From Sphingomonadales bacterium (GTDB taxonomy: Bacteria > Pseudomonadota > Alphaproteobacteria > Sphingomonadales > Sphingomonadaceae): 37,062 nucleotides of DNA. This document shows positions 25,467 to 34,537 of the stretch, piece by piece. The stretch is taken from the NCBI GenBank assembly GCA_027486895.1, contig JAIXOE010000058.1:1-37062 (forward strand), in the 5' to 3' direction. Numbering within the stretch: position 1 is the stretch's first letter; the number at the start of each line of letters is the position of its first letter. The notes below the pieces were generated by a model. The model ran no database searches. It saw only the letters and a list, made by a program, of their open reading frames with translations, and was not told the DNA's origin. The position numbers were made by a program, and so were the translations under genes.

Positions 25467-26390
25467 ATGGCTGATCCTTATTCGATATTAGGCGTTTCCA
25501 AAGGCGCGGACGAGAAAGCGATTAAATCCGCTTATCGTAAGCTCGCGAAGGAATTGCATCCGGACAAGAACAAGGACAATCCGAAAGCTTCGGAGCGGTT
25601 TAGCGAAATTACGCAAGCCTATGATTTGCTGTCTGACCCCAAAAAGCGCGGACAATTTGACCGCGGGGAAATAGATGAAAACGGCCAGCCACGCTTTGCT
25701 GGCGGCAATCCATTTGGCGGCGGCGGATATAGCCAAGGCGGACCCGGTGGCGGTAATTTTGATTTCGGCAGCGGCGGTATTGATCTTGGCGACATTTTTG
25801 ACGGCTTGTTTGGCGGGGGCGGTGCGCGTCCCGGCGCAGGGCCAGGTCCACGTCCACAGCAAGCACCGCCGCCCAAGGGCGCGAACATTGCCTACGAGCA
25901 TTTGGTATCGTTCACCGACGCGGCAACGCTTGCGCCGCAGCGCATCACGCTGGGTGATGGCAAGACCGTAGAATTCAAATTGCCTGCGGGACTTGTTGCC
26001 GGGCAACAGATCCGCATTCCCGGGCGTGGCCAGCCCGGTCCGGGTGGCAATGGCGATGCCATGGTGACGCTTAAACTCGGTAAGCATCCCGACCTGACAC
26101 GCGACGGTGATCATATCCGGATTGACCTGCCAATCTCGCTGAAAGAAGCGGTCGATGGCGGCAAAGTGAAGGTTCCGACGGTCGATGGCGCAGTCATGCT
26201 GACCGTTCCGCCGCGGACCAATTCAGGCGCAGTTTTGCGGATAAAAGGCCGCGGCTTTACAACCAAAGCAGGTGGACGCGGCGACCAGTTGGTAACGCTG
26301 ATGATTCATTTGCCATCAGACCCAACGGAACTGGCGCGGTTGGCCGGCGTTCTCTCGGACAGCAGTGTCCGGGAGAATCTTAGTGTCTGA
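25467..26390 (+). CDS. DnaJ-type co-chaperone without zinc finger (CbpA-like)
   Basis: 307 residues. A J-domain occupies 1-70, with the HPD motif at 31-33. A Gly/Phe/Pro-rich linker (about 80-145) follows, then the DnaJ C-terminal substrate-binding domains (about 150-300), including GTGRGQPGPGG-like turns and LPISLKEAVDGGKVKVPT. The cysteine-rich zinc finger of DnaJ is absent, so it is the CbpA class. It stimulates the ATPase of DnaK and helps deliver substrates. AGGGA precedes ATG 25467. The gene overlaps the start of the YihY gene by 8 bp and heads the run to fabI and aroC. Confidence 0.9.
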   Translation: MADPYSILGVSKGADEKAIKSAYRKLAKELHPDKNKDNPKASERFSEITQAYDLLSDPKKRGQFDRGEIDENGQPRFAGGNPFGGGGYSQGGPGGGNFDFGSGGIDLGDIFDGLFGGGGARPGAGPGPRPQQAPPPKGANIAYEHLVSFTDAATLAPQRITLGDGKTVEFKLPAGLVAGQQIRIPGRGQPGPGGNGDAMVTLKLGKHPDLTRDGDHIRIDLPISLKEAVDGGKVKVPTVDGAVMLTVPPRTNSGAVLRIKGRGFTTKAGGRGDQLVTLMIHLPSDPTELARLAGVLSDSSVRENLSV

Positions 26391-27345
26391 AATTTCGCCT
26401 CTTTCACCGGAGGCGCGGGCACATCTTCCTGCAGCTGCGCATGCCGATGAAAGTGAAGCCAAATGGTTCGCACACCTCGGGCTGACGGGGCAGGTGATGG
26501 AAGTGACCAAACGCGTAGCCGTCGGCGTGTATAGCGACGGTTTTATTCATGCGGGCAACTTTGCATATTTGTCGTTGGTATCTTTGTTCGCATTCTGCGT
26601 TGTTGCAGCTGCGATCGCTGGCGCGTTTGGACAAACTGAGTCCGGACTGGCGCTAATTGAAGCGTTTTTCGTCACCGTCCCGCCAAGTGTTGCCGGCGCG
26701 CTTAAAGAACCCATCGAGTCCGCCATGACCGCACGTTCGGGGCCGTTGCTGTGGCTCAGTGCGGCCGTCAGCCTTTGGACGGCGGCTAGCCTGATCGAAA
26801 CATTTCGGGACGTGCTCTATCGATCCTATGGTGCGACACCCAGCCGCGCGTTCTGGCATTATCGGCTGGGTTCGCTAGGCGCGATCATCGCGTCGGTCGT
26901 TCTGGCGATGATCGCCTTTTCGGCGCAGGTCCTCGTAACAGCAGTTGAGGAACTGGTGTATCACTACATCCCCCGCGCACAGATGGTTTCTGGCTATTTT
27001 GCATGGGGCCGCATCATTCCGTTTATTACGCTTTTTGGCGCCATTTATGTCATCTTTGCCGGACTAACCCCTTCCAAATACCGCACAGCAGCTTTTCCCA
27101 AATGGCCTGGGCCAGCATTGGTAAGCATGTGGTGGCTTGGCCTTACCGCGCTGTTGCCGATGTTCCTGTCAAGCGTCAGCAATTATGATCTGGCTTATGG
27201 AAGCCTCGCGGGGGTCATGGTGGCGCTCATTTTCTTCTATCTGATTGGGCTGGGCTTAGTAACAGGAGCGCAATTGAACGCGGCGCTGGCCAACGCCCAT
27301 GAAAATGGACTAAAGCAGCTCCAACAAAATTTACCTGACGAATGA
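26383..27345 (+). CDS. YihY/BrkB family inner-membrane protein
   Basis: 320 residues. After a cytoplasmic N terminus of about 50 residues there are about six transmembrane helices. The typical blocks are VGVYSDGFIHAGNFAYLSLVS, FRDVLYRSYG and, toward the end, YDLAYGSLAGVMVALIFFYL with GLVTGAQLNAAL. The family (old name RNase BN, now known to be wrong, also 'virulence factor BrkB') has no settled function. I chose GTG 26383 because GGGAGA lies 6 bp upstream and it overlaps the DnaJ stop by 8 bp; a GTG at 26365 is also in frame. fabI begins 7 bp after its stop. Confidence 0.88.
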   Translation: MSEISPLSPEARAHLPAAAHADESEAKWFAHLGLTGQVMEVTKRVAVGVYSDGFIHAGNFAYLSLVSLFAFCVVAAAIAGAFGQTESGLALIEAFFVTVPPSVAGALKEPIESAMTARSGPLLWLSAAVSLWTAASLIETFRDVLYRSYGATPSRAFWHYRLGSLGAIIASVVLAMIAFSAQVLVTAVEELVYHYIPRAQMVSGYFAWGRIIPFITLFGAIYVIFAGLTPSKYRTAAFPKWPGPALVSMWWLGLTALLPMFLSSVSNYDLAYGSLAGVMVALIFFYLIGLGLVTGAQLNAALANAHENGLKQLQQNLPDE

Positions 27346-27352
27346 GGATTTT

Positions 27353-28183
27353 ATGACCGGATTGATGGCTGGCAAACGCGGGCTGATTATGGGGCTCGCC
27401 AATGACAAATCGCTGGCGTGGGGCATTGCCAAGCGTTTGCATGCCGAGGGCGCAGAACTGGCGTTCAGCTATCAGGGTGAAGTCATGGAAAAGCGCGTCC
27501 GGCCATTGGCGGAACAACTCGGTTGTGATTTTGTGATCGATTGTGACGTCGCCGATATGGATAATCTCGACCGCGCATTTGAAACGCTCGCGGCCAAATG
27601 GCCCACAATAGATTTCGTCGTGCACGCCATTGGCTTCACCAACAAAGAAGCGCTGCGCGGCAAATATTTCGACGTCGGCTTGGACGACTTCCTGATGACC
27701 ATGAACATCAGCGTTTACAGCTTCACTGCCGTCGCCAAGCGTGCTGCGGCCATGATGAAACCACTTGATCCCGAAACCGGTGAAGGTGGTGGATCGATGC
27801 TTACGCTGAGCTATTATGGCGCGGAAAAGGTTATGCCGCATTATAACGTGATGGGTGTGGCCAAGGCTGCGCTTGAAACGTCGGTTAAGTATCTTGCGAA
27901 TGATGTCGGGCCACAGGGCATTCGCGTGAACGCAATATCGGCTGGACCGATCAAGACGCTCGCTGCGTCGGGCATTGGTGATTTCCGCTATATCCTGAAA
28001 TGGAATGAACTGAACACGCCGCTGCGCCGCAACGTGACCATTGATGATGTCGGTGCGTCGTCTTTGTATTTCCTGTCTGACCTAAGCGGCGGCGTTACCG
28101 GCGAAATCCACCATGTTGATGCCGGTTACCACACCGTCGGCATGAAGCAGGAGGATGCTCCTGATATCGACACCACAAAATGA
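27353..28183 (+). CDS. fabI: Enoyl-[acyl-carrier-protein] reductase, NADH, FabI type
   Basis: 276 residues, a short-chain dehydrogenase fold. The cofactor loop is GLANDKSLAWGIA (14-26), HAIGF lies at 91-95, and the catalytic pair is Tyr164-x6-Lys171 in YNVMGVAK. RVNAISAGPIKTLAASGI is the substrate-binding loop of FabI. It performs the last reduction of each fatty-acid elongation cycle and is the classical triclosan target. AGGA lies just before ATG 27353. Its stop overlaps the next start by 4 bp. The C-terminal tail [13 protein letters not shown] is longer than in E. coli FabI. Confidence 0.96.
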   Translation: MTGLMAGKRGLIMGLANDKSLAWGIAKRLHAEGAELAFSYQGEVMEKRVRPLAEQLGCDFVIDCDVADMDNLDRAFETLAAKWPTIDFVVHAIGFTNKEALRGKYFDVGLDDFLMTMNISVYSFTAVAKRAAAMMKPLDPETGEGGGSMLTLSYYGAEKVMPHYNVMGVAKAALETSVKYLANDVGPQGIRVNAISAGPIKTLAASGIGDFRYILKWNELNTPLRRNVTIDDVGASSLYFLSDLSGGVTGEIHHVDAGYHTVGMKQEDAPDIDTTK

Positions 28184-28515
28184 TCGCGGGGCATAGCAAC
28201 GAGCTGGTTCTCCTGCTCGGGGGCTGTGCTTTGCTTGTTGGCTTGCACGGATATTGGCATGCGCGGCATTATTGGGAAGGCCTGCCACCCATATTAGACG
28301 CCTTTGTCTCCATGGCTGGTTTTGTGGCTGTTATCGGTGCCTTTGTCTGGGCAGGACGTGTCGGTGCTGCGTACAACCATCCACATGCTGCGCGCGTGCT
28401 GGCGATTGCCATCACACTCATAGTTTTTCGTGCAATTCGAACATGGATAGGCAAGGAGCAGGTGCGCTATCGTGCGGTACATATGAAGAAGTCGGAATCA
28501 GCAGATGAGCTTTAA
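28180..28515 (+). CDS. Unknown small membrane protein between fabI and aroC
   Basis: 111 residues, not matched to a family I know. Three hydrophobic segments are visible (about 8-24, 40-60 and 70-85). [17 protein letters not shown] sits between the first two, and a basic tail ([16 protein letters not shown]) follows the last. The ATG overlaps the fabI stop by 4 bp, and its own end overlaps the aroC start by 11 bp. The gene is therefore translationally locked between two essential metabolic genes, which argues that it is a real, expressed gene. The cluster of His and aromatic residues could sit at a membrane face. No function can be assigned. Confidence 0.7.
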   Translation: MIAGHSNELVLLLGGCALLVGLHGYWHARHYWEGLPPILDAFVSMAGFVAVIGAFVWAGRVGAAYNHPHAARVLAIAITLIVFRAIRTWIGKEQVRYRAVHMKKSESADEL

Positions 28516-29581
28516 TACTTTCGGACGCGTTTTTCGCTTCACCACTTGGGGCGAATCCCATGGACCAGCGCTTGGCGCAGTGGTCGATGGCTGCCCTCCC
28601 GGGCTTGCCTTGTCCGAGGCTGATATTCAGCCATTTCTGGACAAGCGCCGTCCCGGCACGTCGCGGTTCACCACGCAGCGTCAGGAGCCTGACCAAGTAC
28701 GTATATTATCCGGCGTGTTTGAAGGCCGGACGACGGGCACGCCAATCTCCCTGATGATTGAGAATGTCGACCAGCGGTCGAAAGATTATTCTGACGTAGC
28801 CAAGGCTTATCGCCCGGGTCATGCCGATTACAGCTATGACGCAAAATATGGCTTTCGCGACTATCGCGGCGGGGGCCGTTCAAGCGCGCGTGAAACCGCT
28901 GCACGTGTCGCCGCCGGCGCCGTGGCAAGGGCGGTCATGCCTGACGTAAACATCATCGCTTATGTCGCCGAAATTGGCGGCGATGCTATCGACCGCAATA
29001 ATTTCGAAGCCGCGCAGATCGACAAAAACCCGTTTTTCTGTCCGGATGAAGCTGCAGCTGGCCGGTGGGAAAAGCTGGTGGATGAGGCGCGCAAGACTGG
29101 ATCATCGCTTGGCGCGGTCATCGAATGTGTTGCGACAGGCGTGCCGCCCGGTTGGGGCGCACCGCTTTATGCTAAACTCGACAGCGAACTTGCTTCGGCC
29201 ATGATGAGCATCAACGCGGTTAAAGGCGTTGAAATTGGCGCAGGCTTTGGCGCGGCGCGTTTGCGTGGCGAAGAAAATGCTGACCCGATGCGACCGTCTG
29301 CTGAAGGATCAAACCATCCCGAATTCCTTGCGAATAACGCAGGCGGAATTGCTGGAGGTATCTCCACAGGGCAGCCGGTGCTCGTGCGGGTGGCGTTCAA
29401 GCCGACATCGTCGATCCTCACGCCCGTGGAAACAGTGACGCGCGAAGGCGATGCGACTGACATCGTTACCAAGGGGCGCCACGACCCTTGCGTGGGCATC
29501 AGGGGCACTCCAGTCGTTGAGGCGATGATGGCGCTGGTGCTGGCTGATCAGAAGCTGCTGCATCGCGCACAATGCGGCTAG
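28505..29581 (+). CDS. aroC: Chorismate synthase
   Basis: 358 residues, full length. The three family signatures are [18 protein letters not shown] (about 18-35), [21 protein letters not shown] (about 106-126) with [14 protein letters not shown], and the late [17 protein letters not shown]. It converts 5-enolpyruvylshikimate 3-phosphate to chorismate using reduced FMN, the last step of the shikimate pathway. ATG 28505 lies inside the end of the preceding membrane-protein gene (11-bp overlap). A cupin gene follows after 9 bp. Confidence 0.97.
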   Translation: MSFNTFGRVFRFTTWGESHGPALGAVVDGCPPGLALSEADIQPFLDKRRPGTSRFTTQRQEPDQVRILSGVFEGRTTGTPISLMIENVDQRSKDYSDVAKAYRPGHADYSYDAKYGFRDYRGGGRSSARETAARVAAGAVARAVMPDVNIIAYVAEIGGDAIDRNNFEAAQIDKNPFFCPDEAAAGRWEKLVDEARKTGSSLGAVIECVATGVPPGWGAPLYAKLDSELASAMMSINAVKGVEIGAGFGAARLRGEENADPMRPSAEGSNHPEFLANNAGGIAGGISTGQPVLVRVAFKPTSSILTPVETVTREGDATDIVTKGRHDPCVGIRGTPVVEAMMALVLADQKLLHRAQCG

Positions 29582-29590
29582 GGGCGTCCT

Positions 29591-30055
29591 GTGCCTAAAC
29601 TCAACCTCGATGCAATCGCGCAAAGCAATGCCACGGGGTATCCAGCACCATATGACCGCGAAGTCGAAGGCAGGTGGTGGCGCAGATTGGCACCGGAAGC
29701 GGGGCTTACGCACATGGGCGCAAGCCATGTCGTCCTGAAGCCCGGTGGATGGTCATCACACCGGCACTGGCACCACAAGGAAGACGAAATCGTCATCATG
29801 CTGTCGGGCGAGGCCGTGTTGGTTGAGGATGATACCGAAACGGTTTTGCGAGCGGGCGATATCGCGGCGTGGCCGGCGGGCGAACCAAATGGTCATCATC
29901 TAATAAACCGCAGTGACACAGATTGCGTCTTCATTGCCATCGGTGCTGGCGATCGGGGCGCAGGCGGCGTCTATGCCGATATTGACATGACGTTCGGCGA
30001 CGACGGCTATTTCCGCAAAGACGGGACGCCTTACCCGACGAAGCGAATTACGTAA
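29591..30055 (+). CDS. Cupin domain protein
   Basis: 154 residues with one cupin barrel. Motif 1 is WSSHRHWHHKEDEIVIMLSG, with two or three His and a Glu for a metal, and motif 2 is GDIAAWPAGEPNGHHLIN. The GTG start follows GGGGCG and lies 9 bp after aroC. Such small cupins bind metals and may be isomerases, dioxygenases or sugar-binding proteins; the substrate is not evident. Its 3' end overlaps the convergent GST gene by 8 bp. Confidence 0.85.
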   Translation: MPKLNLDAIAQSNATGYPAPYDREVEGRWWRRLAPEAGLTHMGASHVVLKPGGWSSHRHWHHKEDEIVIMLSGEAVLVEDDTETVLRAGDIAAWPAGEPNGHHLINRSDTDCVFIAIGAGDRGAGGVYADIDMTFGDDGYFRKDGTPYPTKRIT

Positions 30056-30716
30056 CCGCGTCCTCAATGCGTTTGATGGTCCATGGTTCCTCTGCGGCCG
30101 CAGCATACCATTCTTCCATCCACGGATGCGCCATGATCGTTTCCACATAGCTTTCGGCAAAGCCGGGCAGGGTGAAGCCATAGGTCACGAAACGCGTCGC
30201 GACGGGCGCGAACATGATGTCCGCTGCGCTGAAGGTTCCAAACAAATAGGGACCCTCTTTGCCAAAGCGCGATCGGGCTTCTGCCCAATTTTGCAATATA
30301 CGGATCGCATCCGTGCGCGTTTCTTCGGACACCGTCACATCGCTAAACGTCTTGCGCGTATTCATGGGGCATTCGCGGCGCAGCGATGTGTAGCTGCAGT
30401 GCATTTCGGCGGCTATTGACCGCGCCATGCCACGCGCCACTATGTCTTTCGGCCAATAACGGTCGCGCCCGACTTTGTCCGCGAGATAGTCGATGATCGC
30501 TAGGCTGTCCCATATAACGGCTTCGCCATCCCACAGGATCGGAACCTTGCCCGACGATGGCGCAAGGTCCTCTTCGCGTTTGCGTTCGTCCCAGCCGTCC
30601 GCAAATAGCGGAACGGTGATTTCGTCAAAATGTAGGCCCGATTGCTTTGCCGCAAGCCAACCGCGCAGCGACCAGCTTGAATAGGTTTTGTTCCCGATAA
30701 TCAGTTTCATGGTCAT
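30048..30716 (-). CDS. Glutathione S-transferase family protein
   Basis: 222 residues. The N-terminal thioredoxin-like domain begins MKLIIGNKTYSSWSLRGWL, with the likely catalytic Ser in YSSWS, and has the cis-Pro segment GKVPIL and the glutathione-contacting WDSLAIIDYLAD. The C-terminal helical domain is about 90-222. It resembles the zeta/beta-like bacterial GSTs; the substrate is not known. The start is ATG 30716 or ATG 30710, neither with a strong ribosome site. The upstream gap holds a palindromic repeat. Confidence 0.88.
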   Translation of the reverse strand: MTMKLIIGNKTYSSWSLRGWLAAKQSGLHFDEITVPLFADGWDERKREEDLAPSSGKVPILWDGEAVIWDSLAIIDYLADKVGRDRYWPKDIVARGMARSIAAEMHCSYTSLRRECPMNTRKTFSDVTVSEETRTDAIRILQNWAEARSRFGKEGPYLFGTFSAADIMFAPVATRFVTYGFTLPGFAESYVETIMAHPWMEEWYAAAAEEPWTIKRIEDAVT

Positions 30717-30733
30717 AAAAATCCGATCATGCT

Positions 30734-30782
30734 GAGCTTGTTGAACTGCGCAGAACCGTCCTTGGAACCCTTCGACAAGCTC
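30734..30782. repeat. Palindromic intergenic repeat, REP-like
   Basis: GAGCTTGTTGAA (30734-30745) and TTCGACAAGCTC (30771-30782) are inverted copies with one mismatch and a 25-bp loop. The arm resembles a repeat very common between sphingomonad genes. It lies between the end of engB and the start of the GST gene, where a transcript hairpin could protect or terminate the engB operon mRNA. Confidence 0.7.
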
Positions 30783-30800
30783 GGGGCGAACGGGATGGGG

Positions 30801-31442
30801 CTAAGATGCCACCGCTTCTAGCACTGCCGACCGTAATTCATCAATGCCTCCGCGCTTTTCCGCAGATGTCACCGAAAGCTCTGGATAGGCTGCAACATGC
30901 TTGCGCAGTTTCGCTATTGTGTCGGCCTCAACCGCCTCACGATCGGACGCTTTGATCTTGTCCGTTTTGGTCAGCACAATCCGGTAGCTGATGGCGGCTG
31001 CATCAAGCATTTTCATGATTTCATGATCGACTTCTTTGATGCCGTGGCGGCTGTCGATCAGCACAAACACACGCTTCAAAACCGCGCGGCCACGCAGATA
31101 GTCGTTAATCAGGTAACGCCATTGCTGCACGGTCTTGATCGGCGCCTTTGCATAGCCATAGCCCGGCATATCGACGATCCGGAACAATGCAGGTTCACCA
31201 ACATCGAAAAAGTTCAGTTCCTGCGTGCGGCCCGGTGTGTTGGACGCGCGCGCAAGATTGTTGCGGTTCACCAGCGCGTTAATCAGGCTGGACTTGCCGA
31301 CGTTTGATCGACCCGCAAAGGCGATTTCAGGGACAGTTGGGTCCGGCAGAAATTCAAGCTTGGGCGCAGATTTCAGGAAAGTAACCGGACCGGAAAAAAT
31401 CCGGTTCGGCTCTATTATCCCTGCAATGACATCCGCGCTCAC
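30801..31442 (-). CDS. engB: Ribosome biogenesis GTP-binding protein EngB (YihA/YsxC)
   Basis: 213 residues. G1 is GRSNVGKS (about 44-51), the G2 region is [13 protein letters not shown]3 is DMPGYG, G4 is TKTDK and G5 is TSAEK. This is the single-domain TrmE-Era-EngA-YihA GTPase that helps assemble the 50S ribosomal subunit. The GTG start overlaps the yidC stop by 4 bp (GTGA), so it is translated with yidC. It is the last gene of the rpmH-rnpA-yidD-yidC-engB cluster. Confidence 0.95.
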   Translation of the reverse strand: MSADVIAGIIEPNRIFSGPVTFLKSAPKLEFLPDPTVPEIAFAGRSNVGKSSLINALVNRNNLARASNTPGRTQELNFFDVGEPALFRIVDMPGYGYAKAPIKTVQQWRYLINDYLRGRAVLKRVFVLIDSRHGIKEVDHEIMKMLDAAAISYRIVLTKTDKIKASDREAVEADTIAKLRKHVAAYPELSVTSAEKRGGIDELRSAVLEAVAS

Positions 31443-33208
31443 GTCCCTGCCTTGGCTTTCGCTGCCGCTTTTTCAGCGGCATCTTTGGCCATTTGCTCAC
31501 GCAGTACCGGGTGACGGGAATATAGCCACTTTTGCTGCGCAATCGAAACGAGGTTCGACATGACCCAGTAAAGTTGAAGGCCAGCGGCAAATGGAGCCAT
31601 GATGAACATCAGGAACCATGGCATAACTGCGAATACCTGCTTTTGCACTTCATCCATAGGCTGCGGGTTGAGGCGTTGCATCAGCCACATCGTAAAGCCG
31701 AGCAATATTGGCAGAACGCCAATGGCGATGAACGATGGCGGGTCAAAGGGCAGCAGTCCAAACAGATTGATCGGCGTCAACGGATCTGGTGCCGACAAAT
31801 CCTTAATCCACAACACGAATGGCTGATGACGCATTTCAATCGACAGCAGCAGAATTTTGTAAAGTGCGAAGAAGATAGGAATCTGCAGCACGATGGGCAG
31901 GCAGCCCGCGAGCGGATTTACCTTTTCATCCTTATACAGCTTCATCATTTCCTGCTGCAGGCGTGGCTTGTCGTCTTTCCAACGCTCTTGAAGTGCCTTG
32001 AGCTTAGGCTGGACAGCACGCATTTGCGCCATCGACGCAAACTGCTTCTGCGCCACAGGAAACATGAAACCGCGCACAATGACGGTGAGGCCGATAATGG
32101 CTAAACCGAAGTTTCCAAACAGGCCGAACAACCAATGCAGGATCCAGAAGAACGGAATGGCGATAAACCAGAACCAGCCCCAATCGATGGCGTAGTCAAG
32201 ATAAGGAATACCAAGCTTCTTTGAATAGGCGTCAAGAACGGCCATTTCTTTGGCGCCAGCGAACAGACGTGAGCCGCTGTTGAAGGCCGCACCTGGCGCA
32301 ACGCTGGTATAGCGCGTTGGAATAACTTGCGCCTGATAGACGTCACCGCTTGCACGGAATTTTGCCGACACAGGCGTCTTCTGATCAGGGATGAGCGCGC
32401 CGAGCCAATATTTGTCGGTGAAGCCGAGCCATCCGCCGGTGCTGGTGAATGATGTCTCGCCTTTGTTTTCTTCCACATCGACATAGCCCCAATCGTAATT
32501 GGGCTTGTTGTCGAAAACGCCCATCGGGCCGATGTGGATGTGCGTAAATATCGAACCACCTTTGGTGGAATCCGCAGGCTTGCCTGTGCGGCTAAGCAAT
32601 GCGAAGTTAGCGATCTGAACCGGCGCGGTGCCACCATTGGTGAACGTCTGCTTCGCGGTAATCATGTAGTTTTCGTCAATCGACAGCGCGATATCAAACT
32701 TCTGATTAAGTGGGTTGGTCCAGCTTAAGGTGACGGGCGTTGTAGGCGTCAACTTGTTGCCGCTTGGCGTCCAGACGGTTTTGTCATCAGGAACGGTTAC
32801 GCCCGTACCAGCCCAGCCAAAACGTGCGAAATAGGCATCTTTGGTACCGGATGGTGCAAACAGGCGAACTGGCGCGGAATTTTTGGCCAGTTCTGTGCGG
32901 TGGGCAAGCAAGACGAGGTCGTCAATTTTTGCGCCCTCAAGATTGACCGAGCCCTTCAACTTTGGCGTTTCCACCAAGATGCGGCCTGTTGACTGAAGTG
33001 CGCTGCCAAGCGGAACAGCCTGCGTTTTCGCAGGTGCCGCTTCGACTGCCACGTCAGACGTTGCCGCGCCAGCTGGGCTGGCTGTGGTCTTGGCGCTGCT
33101 CGTCACAGGAGCAGGGGTTGGAAGGAAATAACTGGCGACATAAGGCCATCCGAACAGGATGAGGCCTGTCAGCAATACTGCAAAAATCAGGTTGCGTTTA
33201 TCGTCCAC
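31439..33208 (-). CDS. yidC: Membrane protein insertase YidC
   Basis: 589 residues. The first transmembrane helix (about 7-26) is followed by a Pro/Ala/Ser-rich linker and the large periplasmic P1 domain (to about 335). The conserved five-helix insertase core follows, with [40 protein letters not shown] and [16 protein letters not shown]. The tail is basic. YidC inserts proteins into the inner membrane alone or with SecYEG. I chose GTG 33208 ([10 protein letters not shown]) because GGGGA lies 7 bp upstream; an in-frame TTG at 33229 is less likely. It is 32 bp after yidD and overlaps engB. Confidence 0.96.
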   Translation of the reverse strand: MDDKRNLIFAVLLTGLILFGWPYVASYFLPTPAPVTSSAKTTASPAGAATSDVAVEAAPAKTQAVPLGSALQSTGRILVETPKLKGSVNLEGAKIDDLVLLAHRTELAKNSAPVRLFAPSGTKDAYFARFGWAGTGVTVPDDKTVWTPSGNKLTPTTPVTLSWTNPLNQKFDIALSIDENYMITAKQTFTNGGTAPVQIANFALLSRTGKPADSTKGGSIFTHIHIGPMGVFDNKPNYDWGYVDVEENKGETSFTSTGGWLGFTDKYWLGALIPDQKTPVSAKFRASGDVYQAQVIPTRYTSVAPGAAFNSGSRLFAGAKEMAVLDAYSKKLGIPYLDYAIDWGWFWFIAIPFFWILHWLFGLFGNFGLAIIGLTVIVRGFMFPVAQKQFASMAQMRAVQPKLKALQERWKDDKPRLQQEMMKLYKDEKVNPLAGCLPIVLQIPIFFALYKILLLSIEMRHQPFVLWIKDLSAPDPLTPINLFGLLPFDPPSFIAIGVLPILLGFTMWLMQRLNPQPMDEVQKQVFAVMPWFLMFIMAPFAAGLQLYWVMSNLVSIAQQKWLYSRHPVLREQMAKDAAEKAAAKAKAGT

Positions 33209-33240
33209 GTGTAAATCCCCGTTAATCAATCAGTTGGGCG

Positions 33241-33459
33241 TCATGGCACTGGATCATATCCGTGCCCACCCCAAGGTTGGCAGCGCAATAGCCGTTTGAT
33301 GGCCAGCCAGCCACCCCTAATTGCGCCGTATTTTTGAAGTGCTGTTATCGCATATGCCGAGCAGCTGGGGCTATACCGGCAAGTCGGTGGCAAAATACGT
33401 GAAGGCCCAATCTGCCAAGCCCTTGCGACCAGAACGAGTAGCTTTGCTATCACCCGCAC
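33241..33459 (-). CDS. yidD: Membrane protein insertion efficiency factor YidD
   Basis: 72 residues. It has the family signature PPTCRYSPSCSAYAITALQKYG, with the two conserved cysteines, and LLRCQPWGGHGYDPVP near the end. An amphipathic N-terminal helix should attach it to the inner membrane, where it assists YidC. The GTG start at 33459 overlaps the end of rnpA by 10 bp, implying coupled translation; a second in-frame GTG two codons later is also possible. Confidence 0.93.
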   Translation of the reverse strand: MRVIAKLLVLVARAWQIGPSRILPPTCRYSPSCSAYAITALQKYGAIRGGWLAIKRLLRCQPWGGHGYDPVP

Positions 33460-33785
33460 AGCTTCCCTAAAGCCTTCACCATATCTGCCCGTAAGGCGTC
33501 AAAATCGCGTTCGATGCCGCTGTCGCGACCGATAAGAATATGATCAGCACCGGCCTTGCCCTTATCGTCCAGCATTTCCTGCGCCAGCGCACGAAAACGG
33601 CGGCGCATGCGGTTGCGGATGACGGCGTTACCGACTTTTTTGGTAATCGTAATGCCAAGGCGGATCGCAGGACTGTCATCCTGTCTGTCTCGAACCAGCA
33701 AAACAAAACCGGGAGTTGCATATCGCTTCCCCCGGTTGGCGGCCAGAAACTCTGACCTTTTTTTGATAACGCTGTAACCGCGCAT
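33450..33785 (-). CDS. rnpA: Ribonuclease P protein component
   Basis: 111 residues, close to the usual 110-120. The conserved RNR block is RNRMRRRFRAL (about 63-73), and RLGITITKKVGNAV precedes it. It binds the RNase P RNA and helps trim the 5' leader of tRNA precursors. The frame is open far upstream to 34055, but that region crosses rpmH in another frame. I chose ATG 33785, with AAGGCGG upstream and 23 bp after the rpmH stop. The yidD start overlaps its end by 10 bp. Confidence 0.94.
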   Translation of the reverse strand: MRGYSVIKKRSEFLAANRGKRYATPGFVLLVRDRQDDSPAIRLGITITKKVGNAVIRNRMRRRFRALAQEMLDDKGKAGADHILIGRDSGIERDFDALRADMVKALGKLCG

Positions 33786-33808
33786 TTCGCGGTCCGCCTT
33801 CTCGGGGA

Positions 33809-33943
33809 TTAAGCCGAGAGTTTCTTGCGGCCGCGTGCGCGACGTGCGTTCAGGATGTTGCGGCCAGCGGCGGTTGACATACGGAGACGAAAACCGTGGC
33901 GACGGGCACGCACGAGATTGCTCGGCTGAAAAGTGCGCTTCAT
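33809..33943 (-). CDS. rpmH: 50S ribosomal protein L34
   Basis: 44 residues, [18 protein letters not shown] at the start and [11 protein letters not shown] at the end, the standard highly basic L34. It is a small 50S subunit protein. AAGGA lies 8 bp before ATG 33943, and a sigma70-like promoter is visible about 80 bp upstream. It is the first gene of the rpmH-rnpA-yidD-yidC-engB cluster. Confidence 0.97.
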   Translation of the reverse strand: MKRTFQPSNLVRARRHGFRLRMSTAAGRNILNARRARGRKKLSA

Positions 33944-34023
33944 GACTGTAATCCTTAAATTTTTTGCGTCTTGAAATGAAAAGGGCCGCCGAATCTGCGC
34001 AGCGACCGCTTCTGTTGCAGTGG

Positions 34024-34052
34024 CCGATACGGTCCGAAAGGCTAAAAGTCAA
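34024..34052 (-). promoter_or_regulatory. Sigma70-type promoter for rpmH-rnpA cluster
   Basis: Reading leftward, TTGACT (34052-34047) and TATCGG (34029-34024) are 17 bp apart. The -35 is near consensus; the -10 is weak. It would give a leader of about 70 bp before rpmH. Position, spacing and the strong downstream ribosome site fit a highly expressed ribosomal gene. Confidence 0.55.
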
Positions 34053-34058
34053 CACAGG

Positions 34059-34400
34059 TCAGGGCATTTTCATGTCGATGTCGTCGCGACGGAAGAGGTG
34101 CAGGAAATCACCTTTGATATCGGGAAACGCCGGGCGGTGGGTGACCTTGCTCCGGCCTATAGCCCAATTGGCCCATCGTCCATATTCTGGGTGACGCCGG
34201 GCAAGCCGCGCATACCGCTTTTTGGCCCAGAGTGAATTTCTTAGGATCAGCGCAAGTCCGATGGGTAATATGATCAGTGGCCCCGGACCCGGGATCGGAC
34301 CAAGCAGCGGCGCGCCGATAACGAGAAACCATCCGATGATAAGCATAAGCCAACGGAAGGCATTGGTTTCGCGCCATAATTTTTTAGCCGACTTGTGCAT
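34059..34400 (-). CDS. Small membrane protein, PGPGW-like
   Basis: 113 residues from ATG 34400. Two hydrophobic helices (about 14-32 and 38-56) are joined by GPLLGPIPGPGP, and a basic cytoplasmic tail (RNSLWAKKRYARLARRHPEYGRW) follows. The Pro-Gly turn and the basic tail resemble the PGPGW family of small putative transmembrane proteins, whose function is unknown. The frame stays open upstream to 34544, but that part is Ser/Pro/Thr-rich and unlike the family. It is divergent from the thioesterase gene and ends just before the rpmH promoter. Confidence 0.7.
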   Translation of the reverse strand: MHKSAKKLWRETNAFRWLMLIIGWFLVIGAPLLGPIPGPGPLIILPIGLALILRNSLWAKKRYARLARRHPEYGRWANWAIGRSKVTHRPAFPDIKGDFLHLFRRDDIDMKMP

Positions 34401-34537
34401 CTCAGTTGATGTGGGGGAGGGGGTAATGCTGCGCAAGTGAAAGAGCGCATTTTTCTGCGAACTTGGCGGCACATTCTTCGTCTTTTTCATGCAGTAGGGA
34501 TGTAATTCTTTCACATTCGGGTTATATTGATTGAGAA

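Noticed and set aside
33786-34055. N-terminal extension of rnpA
   Set aside because: It would cover all of rpmH in a different frame; the standard RnpA length begins at 33785.
33944-34058. Replication origin next to rpmH
   Set aside because: rpmH is near oriC in some bacteria, but I see no DnaA boxes and no dnaA or dnaN here.
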